Shown here piece after piece: positions 5,179 to 12,127 of a stretch of 12,627 nucleotides of DNA (positions within the stretch are counted from its first letter, which is position 1; each line of letters begins with the position of its first letter). Made by a program: the position numbers and the translations under genes. A model generated the notes under the pieces. The model was not told the DNA's origin. It saw nothing but the letters and a program-made list of their open reading frames with translations, and did no database searches. The DNA comes from Actinomycetes bacterium (GTDB lineage Bacteria; Actinomycetota; Actinomycetes; Actinomycetales; Cellulomonadaceae), in assembly GCA_023462275.1 (NCBI GenBank), contig JAEWYD010000331.1:1-12627 (forward strand). Reading direction: 5' to 3'.

Positions 5179-6669
5179 ATGGCCGGGATGGACGAGGCCG
5201 CGGTCATCGTCGCGCTCCTGCTGGCGTGCCTGGTCGCGCTCATCCTCGTCCTGCTCGCTCGCCGCGAGGCGGCAGCGACGAGGAAGCAGGCGATCGAGGA
5301 CGCCGCCGTGGTCAAGGCGGAGGCCCGGGAGGCGGCGGAGGAGGTCCGGCGCCGCGAGGAGCGTGTCGCCGAGCGCGAGGTGGAGCTGAAGGGCGAGCGG
5401 CGCGGGCTCCGCGACCTCAGCGAGCAGATCGAGGCCCGGGCCCGCGAGGTGGAGGAGCGCGCCACCGAGGTCGACGCGGAGCGCAGGAGCGTCCAGGCCC
5501 GGGTGGACCAGGCACGCGCCCAGGCCGACGCGCTGCTCGAGTCGGCCTCGGGTCTGTCGATGCAGGAAGCGCGCGCCGAGCAGCTCCGCCGCGTGCTCGA
5601 GCGTGCGGAGCACGAGGCCGCGGCGCAGGTGCGGCGCATCGAGGCCAAGGCCCGCCGGACCGCGGACGAGCGGGCGCGCCAGGTCGTCGCCGCCGCCGTC
5701 GCGCGGCTGGCCGGCCCCACGAGCACCCAGAGCGTCGTGACGGTGGTCCAGCTCCCGGCGGAGGAGATGAAGGGTCGGATCATCGGCAAGGAGGGCCGCA
5801 ACATCCGGACCTTCGAGGCCCTCACCGGGGTGAACGTCATCATCGACGACAACTCCGACCAGGTGACCCTGTCGAGCTTCGACGCCGAGCGGCGGGAGGT
5901 CGCGGCCGTCGCCCTCGAGGCGCTCGTCGCGGACGGGCGGATCCACCCGCAGCGCATCGAGCTCGCCTACGCCGACGCGCTGGCCGGAGCGCGGGACCGG
6001 GCGATCGCCGCCGGGCACGAGGCGGCCGAGAGCGCGGGCGTGCCGGGCCTGCACCCGGAGATCATCGAGACGCTCGGCAGGTTGCGCCTGCGGGTCAGCT
6101 ACGGCCAGAACGTGCTCGCGCACCTCGTCGAGGCGTCGCGCCTCGCCGGCGTCCTCGCGGCCGAGGTCGGGGCGGACGCCGGCGTGGCCGCCCGCGCGGC
6201 GCTGCTGCACGACATCGGGAAGGCGTTCAGCACGGAGCGGCCGGGCACCCACGCCGCGATCGGTGCCGAGATGCTGGCCCGGCTCGGCGAGCCCGAGGTC
6301 GTGGTCAACGCCGTCGCGGCTCACCACGACGAGGTGCCCGTGGAGTCCGTGGAGGCCGTGCTGGTCCAGGCCGCGGACGCCGCCTCGGCGGCGCGGCCCG
6401 GTGCCCGGCGCGAGGAGCTGGACCAGTACGTCGAGCGGCTCACGAGCCTGGAGTCGCTGGTGGCGGCCCACGCGGGGGTGCGGCGGGCGCTCGCGATGTC
6501 CGCGGGTCGCGAGGTGCGTGTCGTCGTCGAGCCCGAGGTCGTCGACGACGCTGCCCTGCCCGAGCTCGCCCACGCCCTGGCCCGCCAGATCGAGAGCGAC
6601 CTGACGTACCCCGGCGAGATCACCGTGACGGTCATCCGGGAGCTGCGGGCGAGCGCTACGGCCGGGTGA
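5179..6669 (+). CDS. rny: Ribonuclease Y
   Basis: A 496-residue membrane-anchored endoribonuclease that starts mRNA turnover by cutting single-stranded RNA. Domains in order: one membrane helix (about 7-27), a long charged coiled coil (about 28-170), a KH RNA-binding domain with GRIIGKEGRNIR (199-210) and GVNVIIDD (217-224), and an HD metal-dependent domain with H315, H344-D345 in LLHDIGKA, H358, H382-H383 and D400 in AADAASAARPGARREEL. All expected HD residues are present. ATG 5179 is preceded by GGGGG (5166-5170); GTG 5170 and ATG 5188 are alternatives. It begins 17 bases after recX and probably shares its transcript. Its stop lies inside the convergent gluD gene. Confidence 0.95.
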   Translation: MAGMDEAAVIVALLLACLVALILVLLARREAAATRKQAIEDAAVVKAEAREAAEEVRRREERVAEREVELKGERRGLRDLSEQIEARAREVEERATEVDAERRSVQARVDQARAQADALLESASGLSMQEARAEQLRRVLERAEHEAAAQVRRIEAKARRTADERARQVVAAAVARLAGPTSTQSVVTVVQLPAEEMKGRIIGKEGRNIRTFEALTGVNVIIDDNSDQVTLSSFDAERREVAAVALEALVADGRIHPQRIELAYADALAGARDRAIAAGHEAAESAGVPGLHPEIIETLGRLRLRVSYGQNVLAHLVEASRLAGVLAAEVGADAGVAARAALLHDIGKAFSTERPGTHAAIGAEMLARLGEPEVVVNAVAAHHDEVPVESVEAVLVQAADAASAARPGARREELDQYVERLTSLESLVAAHAGVRRALAMSAGREVRVVVEPEVVDDAALPELAHALARQIESDLTYPGEITVTVIRELRASATAG

Positions 6670-7489
6670 GCCTCGCGGCACCCGGGGGGCGGCTCAGCCG
6701 CCGCTGCAGCCCGACCGCGAGGCGCGACAGGGCGATGTTCACCACGACGTAGATCGCGGCGCCGACCACGAACAGCGCGACGAAGTACCGGGTCCCGAAG
6801 TACTGCGCGTTGTTCTGCACGGACTTCAGCAGCTCGGCGTACCCCACGATGAAGCCCAGCGAGGAGTCCTTGAGGAGGACGACCATCTGGGCGACGAGGC
6901 TCGGCAGCATCGTGCGCACCGCCTGGGGGAGGAGCACCGACGCGAGCGCCTGCCCGCGGCTCAGGCCGATGGCGGCGGCGGCCTCCGACTGGCCGCGCGG
7001 CAGCGCCGCGAGCCCCGCCCGGAGGATCTCCGCGACGATCGCCGCGTTGTAGACCACGAGGCCGAAGACGACGGCCGTGAACGGGTCGAGGTGCAGGGCG
7101 AGCAGGCCGAAGAACATCATCACCAGCACCGGCAGCCCGCGGAACAGCTCGATGACGACCAGTGCCGGGGCGCGGACGGGCGCGGCGCGCGACGTGCGCA
7201 GCAGCGCGAGCGCCGTCCCGAGTGCCACCGCGACCGGCGCCGCGACGGCCGCCGCCCGGAGCGTCGCGGCGAGGCCGTTGAGCAGGAAGCGCCACACGTC
7301 CGCGGCCGTCTGGCCCTTGGGCGGCGCGTACAGGACGTCCCACCGGTCGGCGTCGAACACGCCCTTGCCCGCGGCGTAGACGACCCCGGCCGCCACCAGG
7401 CCGAGCAGGAGGACGCCGCCGACGACGGATCCGATGAGCTCCCGCCGGCGGGTGCGCGGGCCGGGGGCGTCGTACAGGACTGAGGTCAT
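6656..7489 (-). CDS. gluD: Glutamate-type ABC importer permease GluD
   Basis: A 277-residue inner-membrane permease of the polar amino-acid (HisM/GluD) family. Hydrophobic segments lie near 20-40, 72-98, 106-133, 136-158, 195-217 and 235-258. The EAA loop that docks on the ATPase is at 169-190 (SEAAAAIGLSRGQ ... LLPQA). The start ATG overlaps the gluC stop as ATGA, so the two permeases are probably co-translated in equal amounts. Glutamate as substrate is inferred from the C. glutamicum-like order gluABCD and the similarity of GluA and GluB. The last codons overlap the end of rny by 14 bases on the opposite strand. Confidence 0.9.
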   Translation of the reverse strand: MTSVLYDAPGPRTRRRELIGSVVGGVLLLGLVAAGVVYAAGKGVFDADRWDVLYAPPKGQTAADVWRFLLNGLAATLRAAAVAAPVAVALGTALALLRTSRAAPVRAPALVVIELFRGLPVLVMMFFGLLALHLDPFTAVVFGLVVYNAAIVAEILRAGLAALPRGQSEAAAAIGLSRGQALASVLLPQAVRTMLPSLVAQMVVLLKDSSLGFIVGYAELLKSVQNNAQYFGTRYFVALFVVGAAIYVVVNIALSRLAVGLQRRLSRPPGAARLTRP

Positions 7490-8142
7490 CGGCCGAAGGC
7501 CACCTTCCGCTCGACCGCGGACGCCAGCGCGCCCGCCGGGACGGTCAGGAGCAGGTAGAAGAGCGCCACCCCGACGAGCACCCAGGCCTGGTCGGCCGGG
7601 TTCGCGGTGCTGAGGCGGCGCCCGGTCGCGGCCAGCTCGACGACGGCGAACCCGGCAGCGATCGACGTGTTCTTGACCAGCGCGATGACCACGTTGATCA
7701 GCGGCGGGACCACCGAGCGCACCGCCTGGGGGAGGATGACGGCCTGCAGGCTCTGGCCGAACGTCAGCCCGACGGCCCGCGCCGCCTCTGCCTGGCCGAC
7801 CCCGACGGCGTTGATGCCGGAGCGCACGGCCTCGGCCACGAAGGCGGACGTGTACAGCGTGAGGCACACGACCGCGGCCCAGAAGAACGGCACCGGCGGC
7901 AGGATGCTGAACTGCGGGAACACGAAGTACATGAAGAAGAACACCAGCGTGAGCGGCGTGTTGCGCAGCACCTCGGTGTAGACCGCCGAGAACGCGCGCA
8001 GCGGCCGCAACGGGGCGACGCGCAGCGCCGCCAGCACCACCCCCCAGGCCAGCGAGAGCACCGCCGACCAGGCCGTCAGCTCCAGGGTCATCCGGAAGCC
8101 CTCGAGGTAGGCCGGGAGGTTGTCCCCGATGACGCCCACCAC
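7486..8142 (-). CDS. gluC: Glutamate-type ABC importer permease GluC
   Basis: A 218-residue permease that pairs with GluD. Membrane segments are seen near 20-41, 62-78, 85-105, 146-172 and 186-206, with FRMTLELTAWS (16-26) at the family's typical entry and the EAA loop at 119-140 (EAARAVGLTFGQ ... ILPQA). The start is GTG at 8142 with GAGGGGG a few bases upstream as ribosome binding site. A 62-base gap containing a strong stem-loop separates it from gluB, which may lower permease output relative to the binding protein. Confidence 0.92.
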   Translation of the reverse strand: MVGVIGDNLPAYLEGFRMTLELTAWSAVLSLAWGVVLAALRVAPLRPLRAFSAVYTEVLRNTPLTLVFFFMYFVFPQFSILPPVPFFWAAVVCLTLYTSAFVAEAVRSGINAVGVGQAEAARAVGLTFGQSLQAVILPQAVRSVVPPLINVVIALVKNTSIAAGFAVVELAATGRRLSTANPADQAWVLVGVALFYLLLTVPAGALASAVERKVAFGR

Positions 8143-8165
8143 TCACCCCCTCGTCCGCGTCGTCG

Positions 8166-8195
8166 CCGGGCGGCGGCTCTCGGTCCGCCGCCCGG
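8166..8195 (-). repeat. Stem-loop between gluB and gluC
   Basis: CCGGGCGGCGG (8166-8176) and CCGCCGCCCGG (8185-8195) are exact reverse complements: an 11-bp all-GC stem with an 8-base loop, starting nine bases past the gluB stop. There is no T-run on either strand. Such hairpins after binding-protein genes commonly protect the upstream mRNA from 3' exonucleases, or act as partial attenuators, so that the binding protein is in excess. Confidence 0.75.
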
Positions 8196-8204
8196 GCCCG
8201 TCGA

Positions 8205-9113
8205 TCAGTAGCGGTCGATCGCCGGCGGCTCCGGCGTCGGGAGCACGGTGCCGGCCGTGTCCTCCCACGCCTTGGCCCAGCGGCCGTCCTGCTCCAGCTT
8301 CTCCAGCGTGTCGTTGATCCAGGCGCGGAACTCGTCGTCGCCCTTCTTCAGGCCGATCCCGTAGGGCTCCTGCGTGAACGGTTCGCCGCGCAGCTCGAGG
8401 TCGTCGTTCTCGGCGGCGAAGCCGGCCAGGATGACGTTGTCCGTGCTGAGGGCGTCCACCTGGCCGTTGCGCAGGGGCTCGATGCACTCGGCGTAGGTGG
8501 TGAAGGGCACGACCTTCGCCTCGGGGTAGTTGTCCAGGAGGTTCTTCTCGGGCGTGGAGCCGGCGACCGTGCACACCTGCTTGCCGGCGAGGTCGTCGGG
8601 CCCCTGGATGTCCGTGTTGTCCTTGCGGGTGAGGATGGACTGCCCGGCGAGGTAGTACGGCCCGGCGAAGTCGACGCTCTGCTTGCGCGCGTCGTTGATC
8701 GTGTAGGTCGCGACGACGATGTCCACCTGGCCGTTCTGGATGAACGACTCGCGGTTCTGGGAGACCGTCTCGGTCCACGTGATGTCCTCCGGCGCGATGC
8801 CCAGCTCCCCCGCGATGAGGGTCGCGATCTCGACGTCGAAGCCCTCCGGGACGCCGTTGGGGCCCATCAGCCCGAAGAGCGGCTGGTCGAACTTCGTGCC
8901 GATGGTGATGGAGCCGGCCTCTGCCAGCCTGGCCATGGTGGAGCCTGCCGGGAAGTCCGGCGGGCTCCCGGCGTCGGCCGTGCTCGCGCCCGTCGTCTCG
9001 TCGGCGCTCTCCTGCGCCGCCTCCTGAGGGCTCGAGGCCCCGCCGCAGCCGGCGAGCGCCAGCGCCGCGAGCGCCCCTGTCACGGCCACGATGCCGGTGC
9101 GTCGAGTGCGCAT
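8205..9113 (-). CDS. gluB: Glutamate-type ABC importer substrate-binding lipoprotein GluB
   Basis: A 302-residue solute-binding protein of family 3. It starts with a lipoprotein signal: MRTRR, a hydrophobic stretch and lipobox LAGC with the lipidated cysteine at 23, so the mature protein should be anchored outside the membrane. A Ser/Ala/Glu-rich linker (26-58) precedes the fold: ITIGTKFDQPLFG (69-81), GFDVEIA (91-97), QNGQVDIVVATYTIN (126-140), FAGPYY (149-154), CTVAGST (181-187) and YGIGLKK (251-257). GGAAGGGG lies about six bases before ATG 9113. Two further cysteines (C181, C210) could form a disulfide. Glutamate, or a close relative, is the likely ligand by homology to corynebacterial GluB. 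Confidence 0.92.
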   Translation of the reverse strand: MRTRRTGIVAVTGALAALALAGCGGASSPQEAAQESADETTGASTADAGSPPDFPAGSTMARLAEAGSITIGTKFDQPLFGLMGPNGVPEGFDVEIATLIAGELGIAPEDITWTETVSQNRESFIQNGQVDIVVATYTINDARKQSVDFAGPYYLAGQSILTRKDNTDIQGPDDLAGKQVCTVAGSTPEKNLLDNYPEAKVVPFTTYAECIEPLRNGQVDALSTDNVILAGFAAENDDLELRGEPFTQEPYGIGLKKGDDEFRAWINDTLEKLEQDGRWAKAWEDTAGTVLPTPEPPAIDRY

Positions 9114-9132
9114 CGTCGTCCCCTTCCGTCGG

Positions 9133-9144
9133 CCCCCGCGGGGG
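9133..9144. repeat. Palindrome between gluA and gluB
   Basis: CCCCCGCGGGGG is a perfect 12-bp palindrome in the 58-base gluA-gluB gap, just upstream of the gluB ribosome binding site. It could fold in the mRNA as a short GC hairpin that affects gluB translation or processing; in DNA this rich in G and C it may also be chance. Confidence 0.35.
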
Positions 9145-9171
9145 TGGTGTGCGACGCCTCGCCGGCGCCGC

Positions 9172-9933
9172 CTAGTGCGTGAGGATCTTGGCGAGGAAGT
9201 CCCGCGCGCGGTCGCTGCGCGGCGCGGTGAAGAAGGACTCGGGGTCCGCCTCCTCGACGACCCGGCCACCGTCCATGAAGACGACGCGGTGCGCCGCGCG
9301 CCGGGCGAAGCCCATCTCGTGGGTGACGACGACCATGGTCATGCCGTCGCGGGCGAGCCCGACCATGACGTCGAGCACCTCGTTGATCATCTCCGGGTCG
9401 AGTGCGGAGGTCGGCTCGTCGAACAGGATGACCTTGGGGTTCATCGCCAGCGCCCGCGCGATGGCGACGCGCTGCTGCTGGCCGCCGGACAGCTGGGCGG
9501 GCAGCTTGTGGGCCTGGTCGGCGACGCCGACGCGCTCGAGGAGCGTCATGGCCGTCGCCTCCGCCTCGCGCCGCGGCACGCGCCGTGCCTTGACGGGACC
9601 GAGCGTGACGTTCTGGAGCACGGTCTTGTGGGCGAAGAGGTTGAACGACTGGAAGACCATCCCGACGTCGGCGCGCAGCGCCGCCAGCGCGCGCCCCTCG
9701 GCGGGGATGGGTCGACCCTCGAGCGTGACGGTCCCGCTGTCCACCGTCTCCAGGCGGTTGATCACCCGGCAGAGCGTGGACTTCCCCGAGCCGGACGGCC
9801 CGATGACGACCACGACCTCGCCGCGGTGCACCGTGAGGTCCACGTCGCGGAGCACGTGGAGCCTGCCGAAGTGCTTGTTCACCCCGGCGAGGACGACGAG
9901 TGGCTCGTCGGTGGGAGCGGGCGCCTCGACCAT
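9172..9933 (-). CDS. gluA: Glutamate-type ABC importer ATP-binding protein GluA
   Basis: A 253-residue ATPase of the polar amino-acid uptake family. Walker A GPSGSGKS is at 45-52, the Q-loop in GMVFQSFNLF at Q95, signature LSGGQQQR at 148-155, Walker B VILFDEP at 168-174 and switch histidine H205 in THEMGFA. The sequence resembles C. glutamicum GluA along its length, including LCRVINRLE (54-62) and the DFLAKILTH end. ATG 9933 was chosen because homology begins shortly after and TACGGT ends six bases upstream; GTG 9969 would add 12 residues. It is the first gene of gluABCD and diverges from miaB with 93 bases between them. Confidence 0.95.
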   Translation of the reverse strand: MVEAPAPTDEPLVVLAGVNKHFGRLHVLRDVDLTVHRGEVVVVIGPSGSGKSTLCRVINRLETVDSGTVTLEGRPIPAEGRALAALRADVGMVFQSFNLFAHKTVLQNVTLGPVKARRVPRREAEATAMTLLERVGVADQAHKLPAQLSGGQQQRVAIARALAMNPKVILFDEPTSALDPEMINEVLDVMVGLARDGMTMVVVTHEMGFARRAAHRVVFMDGGRVVEEADPESFFTAPRSDRARDFLAKILTH

Positions 9934-9939
9934 CTGCCG

Positions 9940-9945
9940 ACCGTA
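9940..9945 (-). promoter_or_regulatory. -10-like hexamer for gluABCD
   Basis: On the minus strand TACGGT fits TANNNT and ends six bases before the gluA ATG, with no Shine-Dalgarno between, suggesting a leaderless mRNA. No clear -35 is seen at 16-18 bp. Confidence 0.4.
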
Positions 9946-9973
9946 GGGCGGGGACGTGACCCCGGCCACTTGA

Positions 9974-9993
9974 ACTGATCACGGTCAGGTAAA
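9974..9993. promoter_or_regulatory. AT-rich patch with imperfect dyad between gluA and miaB
   Basis: The stretch contains CTGATCACGGTCAG (9975-9988), an imperfect palindrome matching 10 of 14 positions, followed by GTAAA. It is much richer in A and T than its surroundings and lies about 40-60 bases upstream of both divergent starts, a natural place for an operator. No regulator family can be assigned from sequence. Confidence 0.25.
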
Positions 9994-10012
9994 TTGCGGC
10001 CGATCCGCCGCG

Positions 10013-10018
10013 TACCCT
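10013..10018 (+). promoter_or_regulatory. -10-like hexamer for miaB
   Basis: TACCCT fits TANNNT and ends eight bases before ATG 10027, again without a Shine-Dalgarno sequence. TTGCGG (9994-9999) resembles a -35 but is only 13 bp away. Confidence 0.4.
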
Positions 10019-10026
10019 TGACGGCG

Positions 10027-11616
10027 ATGAGCGCCACCACGACCGCCCCCAGCACCGCCTCGGGCTCCCCGACGAGCGCGGCGGCGCCGACGTACGTCGT
10101 GCGCACGCTCGGGTGCCAGATGAACGTGCACGACTCCGAGCACATGGCCGGCATGCTCGAGCGCGCGGGCTACGTGCCCGCGCCCGCCGCCGACGCCGCT
10201 GCCTGGGAGGCCGACGTCGTCGTCATCAACACCTGCGCGGTGCGTGAGAACGCCGCCACGCGGCTCTACGGCAACCTCGGCCGGCTCGCCGCGGTCAAGG
10301 CGGACCGTCCCGGCATGCAGATCGCCGTGGGCGGGTGCCTCGCCCAGAAGGACCGCGCCGGCATCGTCGAGCGCGCGCCCTGGGTGGACGTCGTCTTCGG
10401 CACGCACAACCTCGACGCCCTGCCCGTGCTCCTCGAGCGCGCCCGCCACAACGCCGAGGCGCAGGTGGAGATCGCGGAGTCGCTCCAGGTCTTCCCGTCC
10501 ACCCTCCCGACGCGCCGCGAGTCCGTGTACGCCGGCTGGGTCTCGATCAGCGTCGGGTGCAACAACACCTGCACCTTCTGCATCGTGCCGAGCCTGCGCG
10601 GCAAGGAGCGCGACCGGCGGCCCGGGGAGATCCTCGCGGAGGTGGAGGCGCTGGTCGCCGAGGGCGCGATCGAGGTCACGCTGCTCGGCCAGAACGTCAA
10701 CACCTACGGCGTCGGGTTCGGCGACCGTGGCGCGTTCGCGGACCTCCTGCGCGCCGTGGGCGCGGTGCCGGGGCTCGAGCGGGTCCGGTTCACCTCACCG
10801 CACCCGGCCGCGTTCACGGACGACGTGATCGCGGCCATGGCCGAGACGCCGACGGTGATGCCGAGCCTCCACATGCCGCTGCAGTCCGGCTCGGACCGCA
10901 TCCTGCGGGCCATGCGCCGGTCCTACCGCTCGGACCGCTTCCTCGGCATCCTCGACCGCGTGCGTGCCGCGCTGCCCGACGCCGCGATCACCACCGACGT
11001 CATCGTCGGGTTCCCGGGCGAGACGGAGGAGGACTTCGCCGAGACGCTGCGCGTGGTGGAGCAGGCGCGGTTCAGCTCCGCTTTCACCTTCCAGTACTCC
11101 CAGCGTCCCGGGACGCCGGCCGCGGACCTGCCCGACCAGCTGCCGAAGGCCGTCGTCCAGGAGCGCTACGACCGCCTCCTGGAGCTGCAGGAGCGCGTCT
11201 CGACCGAGGAGAACGCCCGCCAGGTCGGCCGCGTGGTCGAGGTGCTCGTCGCCGAGGGCGAGGGCCGCAAGGACGGCGCGACCCGCCGCATCTGCGGGCG
11301 CGCCGCCGACAACCGGCTGGTCCACCTGGCCCTGCCGCCCGCCGGGGCGCCCGAGGGCGTTCGGCCCGACGAGCACACCCCCCGGCCCGGTGACCTCGTG
11401 ACGGTGCGCGTGACGCACGGCGCGCCGCACCACCTGGTGGCCGACTCGGCCATCGACGGCGGGCCCTTCAGCATCCGGCGGACGCGGGCCGGGGACGCCT
11501 GGGCGGCGCGGCAGGCGGACATGCACGAGCACGGCGGCCACGCTGGCCACGCTGACGCCCGCCAGGGCGGAGCCGTGGCCGGTCCCGTGCTGCTCGGCAT
11601 GCCCGAGCACCGCTGA
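10027..11616 (+). CDS. miaB: tRNA-2-methylthio-N6-dimethylallyladenosine synthase MiaB
   Basis: A 529-residue radical-SAM enzyme that adds a methylthio group to i6A37 of tRNAs reading UNN codons. The N-terminal UPF0004 domain carries the auxiliary-cluster cysteines C30 (TLGCQMN), C70 (INTCAVRENA) and C104 (GGCLAQ). The radical-SAM motif is C178-NNT-C182-TF-C185 in the expected IVPSLRGKE setting, with LLGQNVNTYG (219-228) and HMPLQSGSD (282-290) also typical. A TRAM RNA-binding domain follows, about 394-475. The protein is some 55 residues longer than E. coli MiaB (474), through a Ser/Thr/Ala start (1-21) and a His-rich tail (about 496-529). ATG 10027 follows a -10-like hexamer; the frame upstream lacks support. 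Confidence 0.96.
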   Translation: MSATTTAPSTASGSPTSAAAPTYVVRTLGCQMNVHDSEHMAGMLERAGYVPAPAADAAAWEADVVVINTCAVRENAATRLYGNLGRLAAVKADRPGMQIAVGGCLAQKDRAGIVERAPWVDVVFGTHNLDALPVLLERARHNAEAQVEIAESLQVFPSTLPTRRESVYAGWVSISVGCNNTCTFCIVPSLRGKERDRRPGEILAEVEALVAEGAIEVTLLGQNVNTYGVGFGDRGAFADLLRAVGAVPGLERVRFTSPHPAAFTDDVIAAMAETPTVMPSLHMPLQSGSDRILRAMRRSYRSDRFLGILDRVRAALPDAAITTDVIVGFPGETEEDFAETLRVVEQARFSSAFTFQYSQRPGTPAADLPDQLPKAVVQERYDRLLELQERVSTEENARQVGRVVEVLVAEGEGRKDGATRRICGRAADNRLVHLALPPAGAPEGVRPDEHTPRPGDLVTVRVTHGAPHHLVADSAIDGGPFSIRRTRAGDAWAARQADMHEHGGHAGHADARQGGAVAGPVLLGMPEHR

Positions 11617-11651
11617 CCCTGGTCGCCGGCGCGCCGCAGGCCGGGGCGCGT

Positions 11652-11665
11652 GTGCCTCAGGGCAC
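11652..11665. repeat. Small hairpin between convergent miaB and YbjN gene
   Basis: GTGCC (11652-11656), loop TCAG, GGCAC (11661-11665) forms a 5-bp stem that overlaps the stop codon of the minus-strand gene. It lies at the end of the 40-base gap that separates the two convergent genes. There is no T-run, so it is at best a weak terminator. Confidence 0.25.
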
Positions 11666-12127
11666 CTCGGGCAGCTGGAGCGCGAGCGCCTCGAACAGCC
11701 GCCCACCCGCGGCGAGCCCGCGCAGCAGCGTCGCGTCCAGCTGGTCGTCGGTGACGCCCTCGCCCAGGTCGACGGAGACCTCGGCGGTGACCGCCAGCGC
11801 GTCGCCCTCGCTGCGCACGTAGGCCTTGGGCCAGAGGCGGTCGCGGTTCCAGTCGTTGATGGCGAGCAGGAGGTCCGCGCGCCGCTCGCCGGGCACCGTC
11901 CGGTGCCAGCGCCCGCGCACCTGCACGATCTCCTCCTTGGCGCCGAGGCGCAGGAACCAGAACCGGTCGGTGCCCCAGATGCCTGTGGGGTCGCCGTCCT
12001 CGTCGAGCGCGACGTGGTACCCGAGGGCGGTGAGCCGCTCCATCAGGCGGTCCCGCGTGAGGGGTCGCGTGTGCTGCGGCGGACCCTGCCGCTCGGGGCG
12101 CTCCGGGCGCACGGGACGCTCGCTCAC
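11657..12127 (-). CDS. YbjN family protein (downstream copy)
   Basis: A 156-residue protein of the YbjN family, which has a fold like type III secretion chaperones and no enzymatic role that is known. A Pro/Arg-rich start (1-24) is followed by the domain, with GYHVALDEDGD (36-46), GIW (49-51), VQVRGRW (68-74), INDWNRDRLWPKAYV (90-104), VTAEV (113-117) and TDDQLDATLLRGL (126-138). No signal peptide or membrane helix is seen. The GTG start at 12127 overlaps the stop of the upstream copy as GTGA, so the two are probably co-translated. It converges on miaB. A GTG start was chosen from this overlap. Confidence 0.85.
   Translation of the reverse strand: MSERPVRPERPERQGPPQHTRPLTRDRLMERLTALGYHVALDEDGDPTGIWGTDRFWFLRLGAKEEIVQVRGRWHRTVPGERRADLLLAINDWNRDRLWPKAYVRSEGDALAVTAEVSVDLGEGVTDDQLDATLLRGLAAGGRLFEALALQLPEVP

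Noticed and set aside
11617..11656. Bidirectional intrinsic terminator between miaB and the YbjN gene
   Set aside because: The gap is GC-rich and has no T-run on either strand; only a 5-bp hairpin at its edge could be found.
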